Shown here in pieces: positions 34,301 to 44,207 of a stretch of 44,556 bases of DNA. Origin of the DNA: Podaxis mareebaensis (Eukaryota; Basidiomycota; Agaricomycetes; Agaricales; Agaricaceae). The translations under genes were made by a program, and so were the position numbers. The number at the start of each line of letters is the position of its first letter. Position 1 is the stretch's first letter. A model generated the notes under the pieces. That model did not search any database. It saw only the letters and a list, made by a program, of their open reading frames with translations, and had not been told where the DNA came from. The stretch covers positions 1 to 44,556 of the forward strand of contig JAEUWP010000623.1 of the NCBI GenBank assembly GCA_018524725.1, read 5' to 3'.

Positions 34301-35445
34301 AACCGAGGTGCCAATTGCCAAAATAGCAGAAGTGATTGCGAAGAAAGGCAGGTCATCTTCCTGTTGCCTCTTCTCGGTAGGGGTTGAAGGAGACCGTCCA
34401 GATTCAGACTCTGCGTCGCCTAGGCGTACGGAATCCCCAGGGTTAGCAAGATACGTAGGACCAGAACGACGATTTAACAAGGTGAGAACTTGGTGCTCAA
34501 AGCTTTGCCAACCTCCAGGCAATGGAACGGGGCGTTGACTAAGAACGATTTTAGCTCGGGCAAGAATTCGCATACACGTTGGAGTACTGGGCAGCAGATC
34601 TAACACTGCGGGAGTGACGGTAGGAGCATGCGGGGCGTATGAGGGGGATCCATACGAAGGTTGCGTTGGAGCTGAGTAGTACACGCTGACGGGAGGAAGG
34701 AACGGCTGTGGGTTAGGATGGCGAGAATGAGGATAAGTGCTAGGATTGGCTTTTGCGCGAAGTCTCATCTGACGTTCTACCTCCACTGGAGAGAGCTCAA
34801 GTTTGATTGGATGAGCGGAACGCACAGGGGCGGTTCGACCAGAACGTCCAGGTTCGACAGAGTCCAGCCAGGCAGCACGGAGTTCGTCCAGTGAAAGGGC
34901 GAGAGGACATGGCGAGTCGTGTGCATGTGTCGTTACGGCAGCAGGATGGTGGTGATGGAGGTGGTTATTGGTCGGGAAGGGGACACCTCGGTTGGGAGTG
35001 GGATTTGCCGCCGAGGAAGTCAATGCAGGAGGAATCGAGTTGGCACTGGCAGCATGCTGAGGTTGTGCAGGAGGATAGCTAGATTGAAACGTTCCAGCAG
35101 TCAATTGAGCCAATGTAGCCTCAACCTGCATTAGTCGGTTATTGAGTGAATGCAGGTCCACCTTTTCAGCCGCGGCAGGTGAATAAATGCATCTTGCGAC
35201 GGTGTCCCGCTTAGTGCAACTACTGCAAGGAGAACGGCGATCGCATTTGAGCTTAAGACGCTTGCACTGTGTGGAGAGGATGGATGAGGCAGCATTGCAT
35301 ACATCGAGGTTCAGCTTACCTCTGCACAGACAACGGTGATGCGCGAGCGGATCTGACTGTAAACAATGATCGTGAGTGTTATAGGAGTGCCGTCGTCGAC
35401 TATAGCTCACGGGGTGGACGTTGTCTGCTGCGGCTGTTGTTCCAT
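31394..35445 (-). CDS. Zn(II)2Cys6 fungal transcription factor
   Basis: Nuclear binuclear-zinc-cluster regulator. Exons by my model: 35445-35411, 35356-35320, 35266-34052, 33995-33832, 33775-33650, 33538-32590, 32533-32381, 32324-32264, 32202-31394; 3549 nt, 1182 aa, all phases agreeing. Splicing the first two tiny exons builds the zinc cluster VVCAECKRLKLKCDRRSPC with C22, C25, C32, C38, C41 and C50 (C-X2-C-X6-C-X5-C-X2-C-X8-C). A short coiled coil (LHSLNNRLMQVEATLAQL) follows, then a His/Pro-rich spacer. The middle-homology region has the typical VGKIVNVAREIGLG and RRVIWWDVMFYDLFTSD near residues 430-490, then IHLAQRVKHRLSHP. The C-terminus is Gln/Ser/Pro/His-rich, likely an activation domain. 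The intron 33539-33649 is unusually long (111 nt). Target genes cannot be read from sequence. The neighbouring oxidase is about 4 kb away, so co-regulation is only a guess. Confidence 0.88.
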
Positions 35446-36375
35446 AGGTGCCGCGATGGTGGTGTAAGGAAGGAAAGGGAGAAAGCGGTGACGGCTGGCC
35501 CAAGTCCTCGATTTGTTTTCTTGAATGGCGAGGGCCGCCCACAGGGTGTGAATGACCTGTGTGACACATGCCGTCACGGTAGTCACCTCTCGTTACAGTC
35601 ACCCTATGAATCACGATCCATCCGACTCGGATCCGCTGCCTCTTTAGGAACGGGGATCTCGATCATGGTGCCTGTCCAGATTGGGAGGGTTTGGAGCCGC
35701 GGCAGGCTGCCAGGCCAGGTCGCCAGTTGCCGATAACCTTTCGTTCTTTCGTTCTTTCGTTCTTTCGTTCTTTCCTTCGTCCCAATCAATATCGGGAAGA
35801 CAATGTCCCCTACCGCTTCCTACTGTACGATATCTAATTCGAACATGACCGGAAGGTAGAACTCACCCGCTTTGTATCCTGGCTCCCTCTGGACCGGACC
35901 CGCAGCAGCGTGGTCAGCCGAACCAAACCACCCAGCCTAGCTAATACGCAACACATAACAACTATCATTTCGCAATGCTGCGCGATACCCGCGGAGGGAT
36001 AGCCGCTGTTGTCCTGCTCCTGTCTCCATACTCCAGGAACATGAATAAACAGGTATAGATCTTCTCGCCAGGTTCATAACCTCCTCACGAGAACCAGCCA
36101 GCAAGCTAACATAGTAATGCTGATATGAGTATTTGAAATGACTCTCGTAGTGCAAAACATAGTACCTTCATTTGTGTGAGGTTTCAACATTTATTAGAGG
36201 GTTTCGTCAATTCTACCAGGACCCTATTTATCCTATATGCATTGTCTCACCGATTTCGAGATTCGGGGACTTTTGTCCTAGATTTGGGTTTCTTATTCAG
36301 AATGGATCCAGTCTTTGGCTGGTTTGTGATATTGGTCCGGACTTCAATAATTCGAACACAAAAAAATGAAAATTG
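35446..36375. other. Upstream region of the Zn2Cys6 gene, no gene seen
   Basis: Promoter side of the minus-strand regulator, with a TTTCGTTC microsatellite at about 35739-35778. CpG is present up to 36376 and then vanishes, marking the border of the decayed repeat tract. No reliable coding frame. Confidence 0.5.
35739..35778. repeat. TTTCGTTC microsatellite, about 4-5 units
   Basis: Four near-perfect consecutive copies of the octamer TTTCGTTC, then a degenerate TTTCCTTCG, about 300 bp upstream of the Zn2Cys6 start codon. It is a strand-asymmetric pyrimidine tract in the promoter region. Copy number may vary between strains. Confidence 0.8.
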
Positions 36376-36929
36376 CGAAAAAAATAATTAAAAATTTTAC
36401 CTGAGCTTTTGAATGTCTACTATGCTGCTTCCTCTAGAAGGTTAGAACATTTCACCTACAAAAAACACCTCATCAAAGGTCTTCTCCTTGATATCCCAGC
36501 AACTGCAAGTCAAGATTGCTAATGTAATGTCAAAATACACCAAAAATGCCATATTCCCATAGGTGAACAGAGAATGTCATATTAATCAAGGTAGTAAGTA
36601 TAGTAGCTAGGACAGTGGTACAGTAGCTACTCACTTCAGTATCTTAACAAGAGAACTGAGGTATTACATATGGTAGGTCTGACTATTTAAAATGTAGGTG
36701 GAACAAACTGTAGCTATGTAGATGTATAAAGAAGAGTAAATATGTGGATTGTTGAAGGACACTGAAATTGGAGGCAAAAGAGCAAGGTATATAGGTTTGT
36801 AAGATATACTATTTAAGTATACTTAAGAGTGTCAATGCAGTCAATGCATAGTATACTTATATCTCAATATGCTCTGACATTCCAAGGTTGTCTGAAAAAG
36901 GGATCAATGTTGTAATTCCAATATAGATT

Positions 36930-37265
36930 CACACTATATAATGAGGTGTATATAACAGAGATATATTAACAAGGCTATAGGATGGCAATATAGGAAATGG
37001 AATAGAAGTGAGAATACAGGATTTATAACATGAGCAATCAAAATAATCTTTTTCAAACTGTAGTAAGCCTACATTTATAGACAAAGAAAGGACTTTAGTG
37101 AATACATCAGTGATCATATTGGTAATAGGGTAGTAGATAGGGTAAATTTGTCTTTGTTAACAACATAGTAGATAAAGTGGTAATAAATACTAGTATATTT
37201 GATACAAATATAACATTAGTGATCCATTGTTAGTGCAATTACTGGTTAGTTGCCAGGATAGAGAG
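36930..37265 (-). mobile_element. Decayed Copia element, 3' end of pol
   Basis: On the minus strand 37120-37088 reads NMITDVFTKVL, the C-terminal ADxFTK motif of Copia polyproteins. Upstream 37195-37130 reads (SI)YYHFIYYVVNKDKF, matching the DIRYHFIRE-type segment that precedes it in the family, with one frameshift between. An LTR is expected below 36900 but I could not place its ends. It is similar in kind to the Copia remnant at 2941-3333, not demonstrably the same family. Confidence 0.55.
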
Positions 37266-37292
37266 CTATGGAGGTGAGAGAGATATTAAAGA

Positions 37293-38268
37293 CTTGTAAG
37301 TGAGAAAATAGATGTTATAAAGTTCCTCTTTCCTAAACAATGCCTAAGCTGGAGGGTATCCTTGCAGTAGGAGTGAGTAGGTGAGTCTTGTCCCATATGG
37401 GTCTGAAGGCCTATTCTGTTGACTCTATCTTCAGCAGTTTAACCTTGAGTGATATTTCATATTGTCTCTAGGCTGTAAATGTTATAAATATTGTGAACTC
37501 TGAGAACACCAAAAAGCCCAAGGAGACTAAAGGAGAAGAATTAGATCTGGTGGAGTGAATGCTGATCAATCTTTGGCAGGAGATGATGGAGTTGTGACAA
37601 TTACTTGATTGGAAGATGTGTGAGAAGATTAATGAAGCATACTAGTTTCATGGAATTTATTTCCCATATGATGACAACTTGTGATGTGAACTCACTTCTT
37701 CTATTTTCAGATGCTCCACTCTATATTTGGACATGGTATACTTTTTGTCTTCACCATCATATTCATATTGCATCAATTGTATTTGCTCATGCAGACTTTC
37801 TATGCTTTTATTTTATATATTCTTTTATGCAAACCTATGCTATATACTTTCTTTACTCTTTTGACACATATGCAGGATTTAATCTACTTCCTTTAGTAGA
37901 TAATTGGACTTATATAAGTAAACTACTTGGACCTGTATGTAGATGCAAGTCTAATCTTAACATATGTTACCTAAGTGCACTATTAAGTGTCTACATCCCT
38001 TCACCCTTGTAACAAGTCTTCCTCATCTCTGGTGTCTTTCTAGTGTCTATCCTACAGAGAGTGTGATCTAAATGAGTTCACTGCCTAAAGACAATTTGAA
38101 TCACCACTCAAGGTTAAACTGCTGAGAATAGAGTTAGCAGAGTAGGCCCTTTAGATCCATATGTGACAAAGATCATCTACTCACTTTCAATACAGGGATA
38201 GGCTCCAGCTTAGGCACTACTAGCTAAAGAAGAAACTTTGTAACAGTAAACTTACAAGGATTGCAAAT
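37293..38268. repeat. Inverted repeat with about 200-bp arms
   Basis: The plus arm, about 37293-37510, and the minus arm, about 38030-38268, share GCCTAAGCTGGAG, CATATGG-TCT-AA/GGGC, and CTCAGCAGTTTAACCTTGAG-like segments when one is reverse-complemented. The loop of about 520 bp (37511-38029) carries an open frame of 135 codons that I consider accidental. The arm sequence looks like old coding DNA of an unidentified repeat. Confidence 0.55.
37480..37690 (+). repeat. Fragment of an unidentified coding repeat (copy 1)
   Basis: Plus strand reads INIVNSENTKKPKETKGEE and, further on, MCEKINEAY-FHGIYFPYDDNL. It matches the minus strand of 41383-41611 (INIMSYETFENTETTKEKE; LCEKIDKVSYYHSIYFLYNNNL). 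The conserved charged pattern despite stop codons shows this was once protein-coding. I know no family for it. Confidence 0.5.
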
Positions 38269-38614
38269 ACCATAGGTCTAATACTACTGAGGTATCAATG
38301 ATGGAGACTTGACTTCAAGGATGAGGAGAGTAAGCACAAAGGTTATAGAAGTAACAATACTTCTTGAGTCTAATCTATAGGTCTAAGCAATCTATATATA
38401 CAAATCTGATCACCTACTATAGAAGTAGACCCAATCCTACATAAGATGCATAAATTATCTGAGCTAGTATAAGTAGGTTACAACTAGTATAAATAAATAA
38501 TATACTAGAAGTACAGTAAATCTACTAGAGCAAATATAGGTAAGGCTAATAAGAAAGATACAGGACTATCAAAAAATAATATTGGGAAGTAAATATAGAA
38601 TAAGTGTCTAAGGA

Positions 38615-40527
38615 TAATGTTAGGATGGTCCTTATCACTAGTCACTTATGCTTAAGCTAAGGGAATAGCTATCTTAGTAGATAGTTTACAAGTGTTAAGA
38701 CCTATCAAAAAGGATAATGATAAGGTGGCAAGGCAAGTGCCCAATTAAGCATACTTAAAGGTCAAACTTCTATCAGTCAAGGATATGACCAATAGAGAGT
38801 TTACTATTATACTGATCATTAACTAATGTCAATCACAGAATTGTAAGAGGCTGTATATAATTCTGAGATTTAAGAATATTAGAAGCTTGTACTTTCTGGT
38901 ATATGAACAGCTATTTAAATGCTATGTCTAATGTCCTAAGGCAGGTATGATGATACTACACTAGTGAGTTCAAGAGTTATAAGAAGTAAACATTAACTAT
39001 AGGATAGAAATAGAGTCAAGACAGAATAAGAATGGGACAAGAGTTAAGAATAGAATCTGAGACAAGAATAGAAACAATATGAGTGGGATAGAGTCAGAGA
39101 GCAAAGTATAGTGTGTTAGAGTCCAAGAGATATAGAGCTACACTATGTTATAAATTCACCCTAGCCATCCCATACCAATGCTATCTATCACACTCTTATC
39201 AATGAGCTTAGCCTTTCCAACATCTTTCAAGGCACTACAACTGACACCAATGACTCAGCTAGCAACTTGACTTGCTATTGCAATGAAACCTTTGCTAATT
39301 GACACCTCTTTGGACATGTATCTTTATTCTCAGAAGACTGGCTAATACCTGGCCCCTTATTCTATTCTACCAACCAATGACAACTAAGATCCTATACATC
39401 ACCTGGGAGAATGCTCCATTCACTCATGTATTCAACCCTGATGGCCTCTATATCCAAACTATTGCTAATAACTTTAACTTATTATGGGTACACAATTAGA
39501 AGATGATTCCTTATGCTGGAAAGCTACTTGTATTCCTTCACCCCTATATGATGTACCCACTAGAAGTTGTCCCTTATATTATCAAATATGAAGTCACCTA
39601 TGGACTCTACTTTCAAAAAGTAGAAATTTATTGCATCAATCCTAACTCTAAGGATCCTTCATCCATTCCTCTATAGTGTACTCAGCTCCTTCCACTCTTT
39701 AGCATTGACTCCAATATTCCTAGCATTAATGAATCACCTCCAGAAGAACTCACCATTATTCCACCTCCACTCCTCCTTACCTGTCTCCCTATGTCACAGC
39801 AAATGTTTCTTTATCATCATTGTCATCACAGTCATTATGCTATAACCCAATGGTCAAGTCAGACTCTTCTAACTCTCCACTCATTAGAAACTTCATAGTT
39901 ACTACCTCTACCTTGTCTCCAGACTCATTCACCTCTAACTCTTCTAACAGACAACTTCATCCAGACTTAGACTTGTAGTATATGCTTTTTGTCTACTGAT
40001 CAGTGTATATAGACTTATATCTCTCAATACTGTTCTCTCATCTCAATTCTCTCTTATGACTCACCTTATACTAGTCCTTAGACTTGATCTATTTCTATCT
40101 CTTAGTTTAGTTCTATTTTTATCTCATCTCTGCTCCATAGTTACATGTCTCTAATTAACTTTTGGACTTAGCATTACATTATCATAGTTTCCTAATCAGG
40201 ACTTTAGATATAGTGCTTAAATAACCACTCTTGTACTGGAAATACAAGCTTTCAATATTCTAAAATCTTAAATCTCAGAATTGTTCTTCACTCTTCTGCA
40301 ACTAAGCATTAGCAATCAGTATAGTAGTAAACTCTCTATTAGTTATACTCTTGACTAATAGAAGTTCAACTTCTAAGTATGCTTAACTGGACACTTGTCT
40401 CACCACCTTCTTACCATCATTCTTCTTAGTAGATCCTAGTACTTGTGAACCATCTACTGAGATAGCTGCCTCTTAGCTTAAGCATAGGTGACCAGTGATA
40501 AGAACTACCCAAACACACTAAGCATTC
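38615..40527 (+). mobile_element. Candidate TIR element carrying a decayed copy of the 273-aa family
   Basis: 38615-39110 and 39985-40527 are inverted copies of each other over about 500 bp: CTTATCACTAGTCAC at 38631 against the reverse complement at about 40503, GCTTAAGCTAAG at 38650 against about 40484, TTAAGCATACTTAAA at 38745 against about 40385, and TTCTGAGATTTAAGA at 38861 against about 40280. Between the arms lies a degenerate open frame (39145-39978) homologous to the intact gene at 43386-44207. Arms plus a single internal gene is the plan of a DNA transposon or fold-back element. Exact termini and target-site duplications were not found. No CpG is left and the frame has several stops. 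Confidence 0.55.
39145..39978 (+). pseudogene. Decayed copy C1 of the unknown 273-aa family
   Basis: Nearly collinear with 43386-44207: LFSEDW, WENAPFTHVFNPDGLYIQTI, HPYMMYPLEVVPYIIKYEV-like and the closing DLDL before a TAG are all recognisable. The start codon reads ATA. Stops include a TGA at about 39300 and a TAG where the intact copy has Trp (GGCTGGAAG became AATTAGAAG). Many differences are C-to-T or G-to-A at sites that are CpG in the intact copy. Confidence 0.8.
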
Positions 40528-40555
40528 TGAGAAGGGAAGAATATAAAAAGTCAAA

Positions 40556-41362
40556 TTACAGGTCCAAGTCTAGAGATACTCACTTATTTGATGAGTCAAA
40601 GTCTGTGCTTGGTAGAAAAGAATCTGATTAGAGAACTGTGAAGTTCCTAAGGAAGAGAGAGTCAGAGGAACCTGACTCTTATATTGGACTATAGTGTAGT
40701 GATGATATTGAGGAGGAAGACATGCCTGCAGTGACATAGGGTAGTGGATACTACAGAGGTGGAGCATCAATGGGTATATCTATAGCTGGGATATTGGAGT
40801 CAATACTAAAGAGCAGAGGGAGTTGAGTATACTATGGAGGGTTGTTGGAGTTGGAATTGTGATGATAGACTTCTACTTCTCAGAAGTAAAGTCCATGAAC
40901 AACTTTGTATCTGATGATATGAGGAATGAGTTCTGGTGGGTACATCATGTAGGAGTGGAAAAATACTAGGGATTCTCCATTGCAAAAAGTCATTCTCCAA
41001 CTATGGGCCTAAGAGAGTTTGAAGTTATTAGTGATAGTCTGAGTGTAGAGGTTATTAATATTGAATATATGGATAAAAAGAGCATTCTCCTAGGTAATAC
41101 ATAATATTTCTGTCATTATTTACTCAGTAAAATAGGAGGGTAGTTCTGGCATTAGCCAGTCTTTGGAGAACAAGGAAGTGTAACTGGAGAATCATCTATT
41201 AGCAAAAGCTATGTTATAGTAAGGTATCACTTAGGAGGCATCAGTGAGTTCATCTTACTAGTTGGTGTTCATGACAATATCTTAGGAGGCATTCAGTAGG
41301 CTGAGTTTATGAACAATTGTGGAAGTGATAATGCTAATGAGGGGGTGATAAGTTGAGTTCAT
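40556..41362 (-). pseudogene. Decayed copy C2 of the unknown 273-aa family (inverted)
   Basis: The minus strand starts GTTATGAACTC at 41362 and ends DLDL with TAA at 40556-40558, the same limits as the intact copy. It keeps SLFSKDW, HSYMMYPPELIPHIIRYKV and EVEVYH. It has several stops and no CpG. It is tail-to-tail with copy C1, separated only by the C1 right arm. The coding-repeat fragment at 41383-41611 lies directly upstream on the same strand. Confidence 0.75.
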
Positions 41363-41382
41363 AACAGATAAAGTATAGAGGA

Positions 41383-41611
41383 AAGTTTCATCATAAGTTA
41401 TTATTATATAGGAAGTATATACTATGATAGTAGCTAACTTTGTCAATCTTCTCACATAGCTTTCAGTTAATTAAGTTTTGCAGCTCTGTAGTCTCATGCT
41501 ACAAGATGTTTATTATCTACTTTATTAGTTCCTATTCAGTAAAGTCTTCTTTCTCTTTAGTTGTCTCAGTATTCTCAAATGTCTCATAGCTCATAATATT
41601 TATAATAATAG
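41383..41611 (-). repeat. Fragment of an unidentified coding repeat (copy 2), upstream of C2
   Basis: Minus-strand match to 37480-37690 (see that entry). Its position immediately upstream of copy C2 suggests that it and the 273-aa frame may once have been parts of one element. Confidence 0.45.
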
Positions 41612-42955
41612 AGCTATAAGGCTTTTTTAGCAGTGTGAGACAGTTACATGCCTAGGTTTTGTAGTTAAGAAGGTAGCAAACTCTTAATATTTGACACTTC
41701 TAACAACAGTGCTACTATTGATTAATAAAGGCAAAACCCAGGTGGTATGGCAATTTTCTGCTATATTACTACCTGCATCTATAAAGCTTACTAGTAGCTT
41801 TCTTATACCTCTATAAGTAAGCCAAAGGTTCTTAATGCTTTTGAAGTAATAAAAAACCTACTTAACAGTTCCTTAATATACTTTACTGTAGCTCTTCATA
41901 AATTTTAAAAATATTTAGACAGTATACAAGATATCTAGGCATGTTGTATCTAGATAAAACATTGTCTGAGGTAAGTGGACATTTTGAATTCAAACTGTTA
42001 ATATCACTAATTGTTGATTTTAGTACAATAGAAATTTTGATAGGTATTCAACTTTTTTTAAAAAAACTTATAGTATATACTACTCCTGGTGAGAAGTAAA
42101 CAATGCTCAATGGACACTTTGTGTGTATTATCCTCCTAAGTTATCAGACTATCTTAATGTACTCTGTCCATCAGTCTGTCACTGCACAGTATTCTGCTTT
42201 TCACTAGCTATACAATTCTAGAATGTATAAGATAGATCTCTTGTAATATAGATATTTAATACCCTTGAGCTCACAAACATAGCTGTAATCATTTATATCT
42301 TGTCTCTTCAAGTAGTATGTGAATATCCATATATACTTATGTAGTCCAGCACCTTTTATTTACCATTCTTAATATATAAATACCTTTCTATTCATAAGAT
42401 AGGGAGCAATTTTTACTCTGATCTCTTTAAATTTCTGACTTTCTGTCTTGAAACTTGATCAATGATACTATTAATTCTTCAGTCCCACTGTTACCACACT
42501 TGCTCACTATTTTCTACACTATCCCAATACTATATTTCTTATTTTCTATGCTATGTCTTGATACAGTATTGCCTTTATATAGCTTGAAGCTCTATGACTA
42601 ACAGAAGCAGTTACATTACTCTTTTTTTGTTGAACTATTACTATTGTCTCTTCAGTAATATATACAAACTACAGTGTCTTATACAGAAGAGCCATCCACA
42701 GTACTCAGATACTAAGTATAAGTATAATTAAGCTTGAGGTAAATTGTGATTCTATGTACTATAGAGGAATAGTAATAGAAAAGAAAACACTATGGTATGA
42801 TATAAATATAGTATAATAGATGAATAAAGAAAGACTAATGGCTAAGGTATAAGGGCAAAGTCAAGACAAAGGCAAAAGTATAAAACATAACAAATATAAA
42901 TACTCATAGTAATTAGAATGCAAAGCATAGCACCAGTCAGTAGCTATAATAAGCC
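41612..42955. other. AT-rich decayed DNA, content unidentified
   Basis: CpG-free, stop-rich and without open frames of note. I see no LTR, reverse transcriptase or transposase motif. Part of 42780-42950 weakly resembles the left arm of the 38615-40527 element (purine-rich GAATAGA/GACAA motifs), as expected if it is the decayed left arm of copy D. Confidence 0.35.
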
Positions 42956-42960
42956 TATTA

Positions 42961-43378
42961 TGAATCCTATCCATTAATCCCTAGCTAATATTGCTATACA
43001 AGCTCTCCTATCTAGATGCTAATAAGCATTCTTACTCCAAAATCAATTTATTATTTGTACAACAATGCTTACTAGGCTATACTTCTATATTCACTTCTGA
43101 GAATCAAACTTCAAAGCCACTGTTCTATAGTAATGACTGCATGATGACTGAAGTCCTATATATTACCTAGAGGAATGTCCTATTTATCCATAAGTTTGAT
43201 TCCATTAGAGCTTACCTTTACACTATTGAGAACAATGAGTCACTCTCATAGGTGCATAGCCTAAACATGATATCCTGCACCAGTAGAGCAATTACCCTAT
43301 TTATTCCTATTTCTTATTTTTTCCTCCCACTATTCCAGCTATCATTCAGTGCAAGACTGCTTATAGCCTCTATTCCTA
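42961..43378 (+). pseudogene. Strongly decayed 5' part of the 273-aa family (copy D)
   Basis: It starts ATGAATCC and later reads LLGYTSIFTSENQ, PLFYSNDCMMTEVLYIT, YTIENNESLS and LFIPISYFFLPLF, aligning with about residues 1-160 of the intact gene. It stops at the first bases of the intact copy, so the two are head-to-tail with no spacer. No CpG remains. Confidence 0.65.
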
Positions 43379-43385
43379 CTGTGTT

Positions 43386-44207
43386 ATGAACCAGTCTGGT
43401 ACCTCCCGCCGCAACATCATTTATCATGCCTTAGTCCACGAGCTTGGACTCCCCAATGCCTCCCGTTCCACCACTCAAGATACGGGTATACCAACTGAAG
43501 ACTCAACCCGCTACTGCAACGAAGCTTTCGCCAATCGTCGCCTTCCTGGCCACGCATCCCTATTCTCTGAAGACTGGCCAACACCGGGACCACTCTTCTA
43601 CGAGACTGACCGCATGATGACAGAAATATTACACATCGCTTGGGAGAACGCTCCCTTCACCCACGTCTTCGATCCCAACGGGTTATATGTCCAAACGATC
43701 CATAACAACTTTGACTCCGCCTGGGCCCATGGCTGGAAGATGATTCCTTATGCTGGAGAACCCATAGAATTCCTTCATCCCTACATGATGTATCTGCCCG
43801 AGGTCATCCCGCATATCATCAAATATGAAGTCGCCCACAGATTCTACTTCCGAGAAGTAGAAGTCTACCGTATCGATCCTAACTCCAACAAACCTCTGGC
43901 CATCCCTCCCCGTTGTACTCAGCTTCCGCCCCTCTGCAGCGTTGACTCCAATGTTCCAGGTATCGACGAGTCAAACCCAGAAGAACCCATTGGCGATCCT
44001 CCTCCATATCCACCGCCATATGTCACTGGTGATATATCGTCATCATTGTCATCATCCCCACACTGCAGCCTCATCTTCCTCCATGAAGATTCTCCTGACT
44101 CATTGCCTTCAACTGGCAACTTCCCTATTCCCAGTTCCGCCTCGTCTCCTGGCTCCTACTCATCTGACTCTTCTAATGGACGCCTTCACCCTGATATGGA
44201 CTTGTAA
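43386..44207 (+). CDS. Unknown protein of a repetitive family, intact copy (273 aa)
   Basis: Intronless open frame with three decayed relatives in the preceding 6 kb. I do not recognise the family and see no catalytic motif, signal peptide or membrane segment. Residues 55-165 are the most conserved part between copies: HASLFSEDWPTPGPLFYE, TEILHIAWENAPFTHVFD, FLHPYMMYLPEVIPHIIKYE, YFREVEVYRIDP. They are rich in aromatic residues and look like a folded domain. The C-terminal 90 residues are Pro/Ser-rich and disordered, ending DMDL. CpG is frequent throughout, unlike the DNA to its left, so this copy is young or protected from the mutational process. The 3' flank matches the right arm of the 38615-40527 element, so the gene is probably carried by a mobile element. 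Roles could include a transposition accessory protein or a captured host gene. Confidence 0.7.
   Translation: MNQSGTSRRNIIYHALVHELGLPNASRSTTQDTGIPTEDSTRYCNEAFANRRLPGHASLFSEDWPTPGPLFYETDRMMTEILHIAWENAPFTHVFDPNGLYVQTIHNNFDSAWAHGWKMIPYAGEPIEFLHPYMMYLPEVIPHIIKYEVAHRFYFREVEVYRIDPNSNKPLAIPPRCTQLPPLCSVDSNVPGIDESNPEEPIGDPPPYPPPYVTGDISSSLSSSPHCSLIFLHEDSPDSLPSTGNFPIPSSASSPGSYSSDSSNGRLHPDMDL

Larger units (their letters stand above)
36378..43406. other. 7-kb AT-rich tract with no CpG at all
   Basis: I read every line and saw no CG dinucleotide between the one at 36376 and the one at 43407. Base composition alone would predict roughly 200. TpG and CpA are abundant. Everything inside is decayed repeat DNA. 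The borders are abrupt on both sides. Confidence 0.85.

Noticed and set aside
37605..38012. 135-codon open frame in the loop of an inverted repeat
   Set aside because: It is in CpG-free decayed DNA, its composition is biased to Phe/Ile/Tyr/Leu as AT-rich noise gives, and its first codons belong to a decayed repeat.
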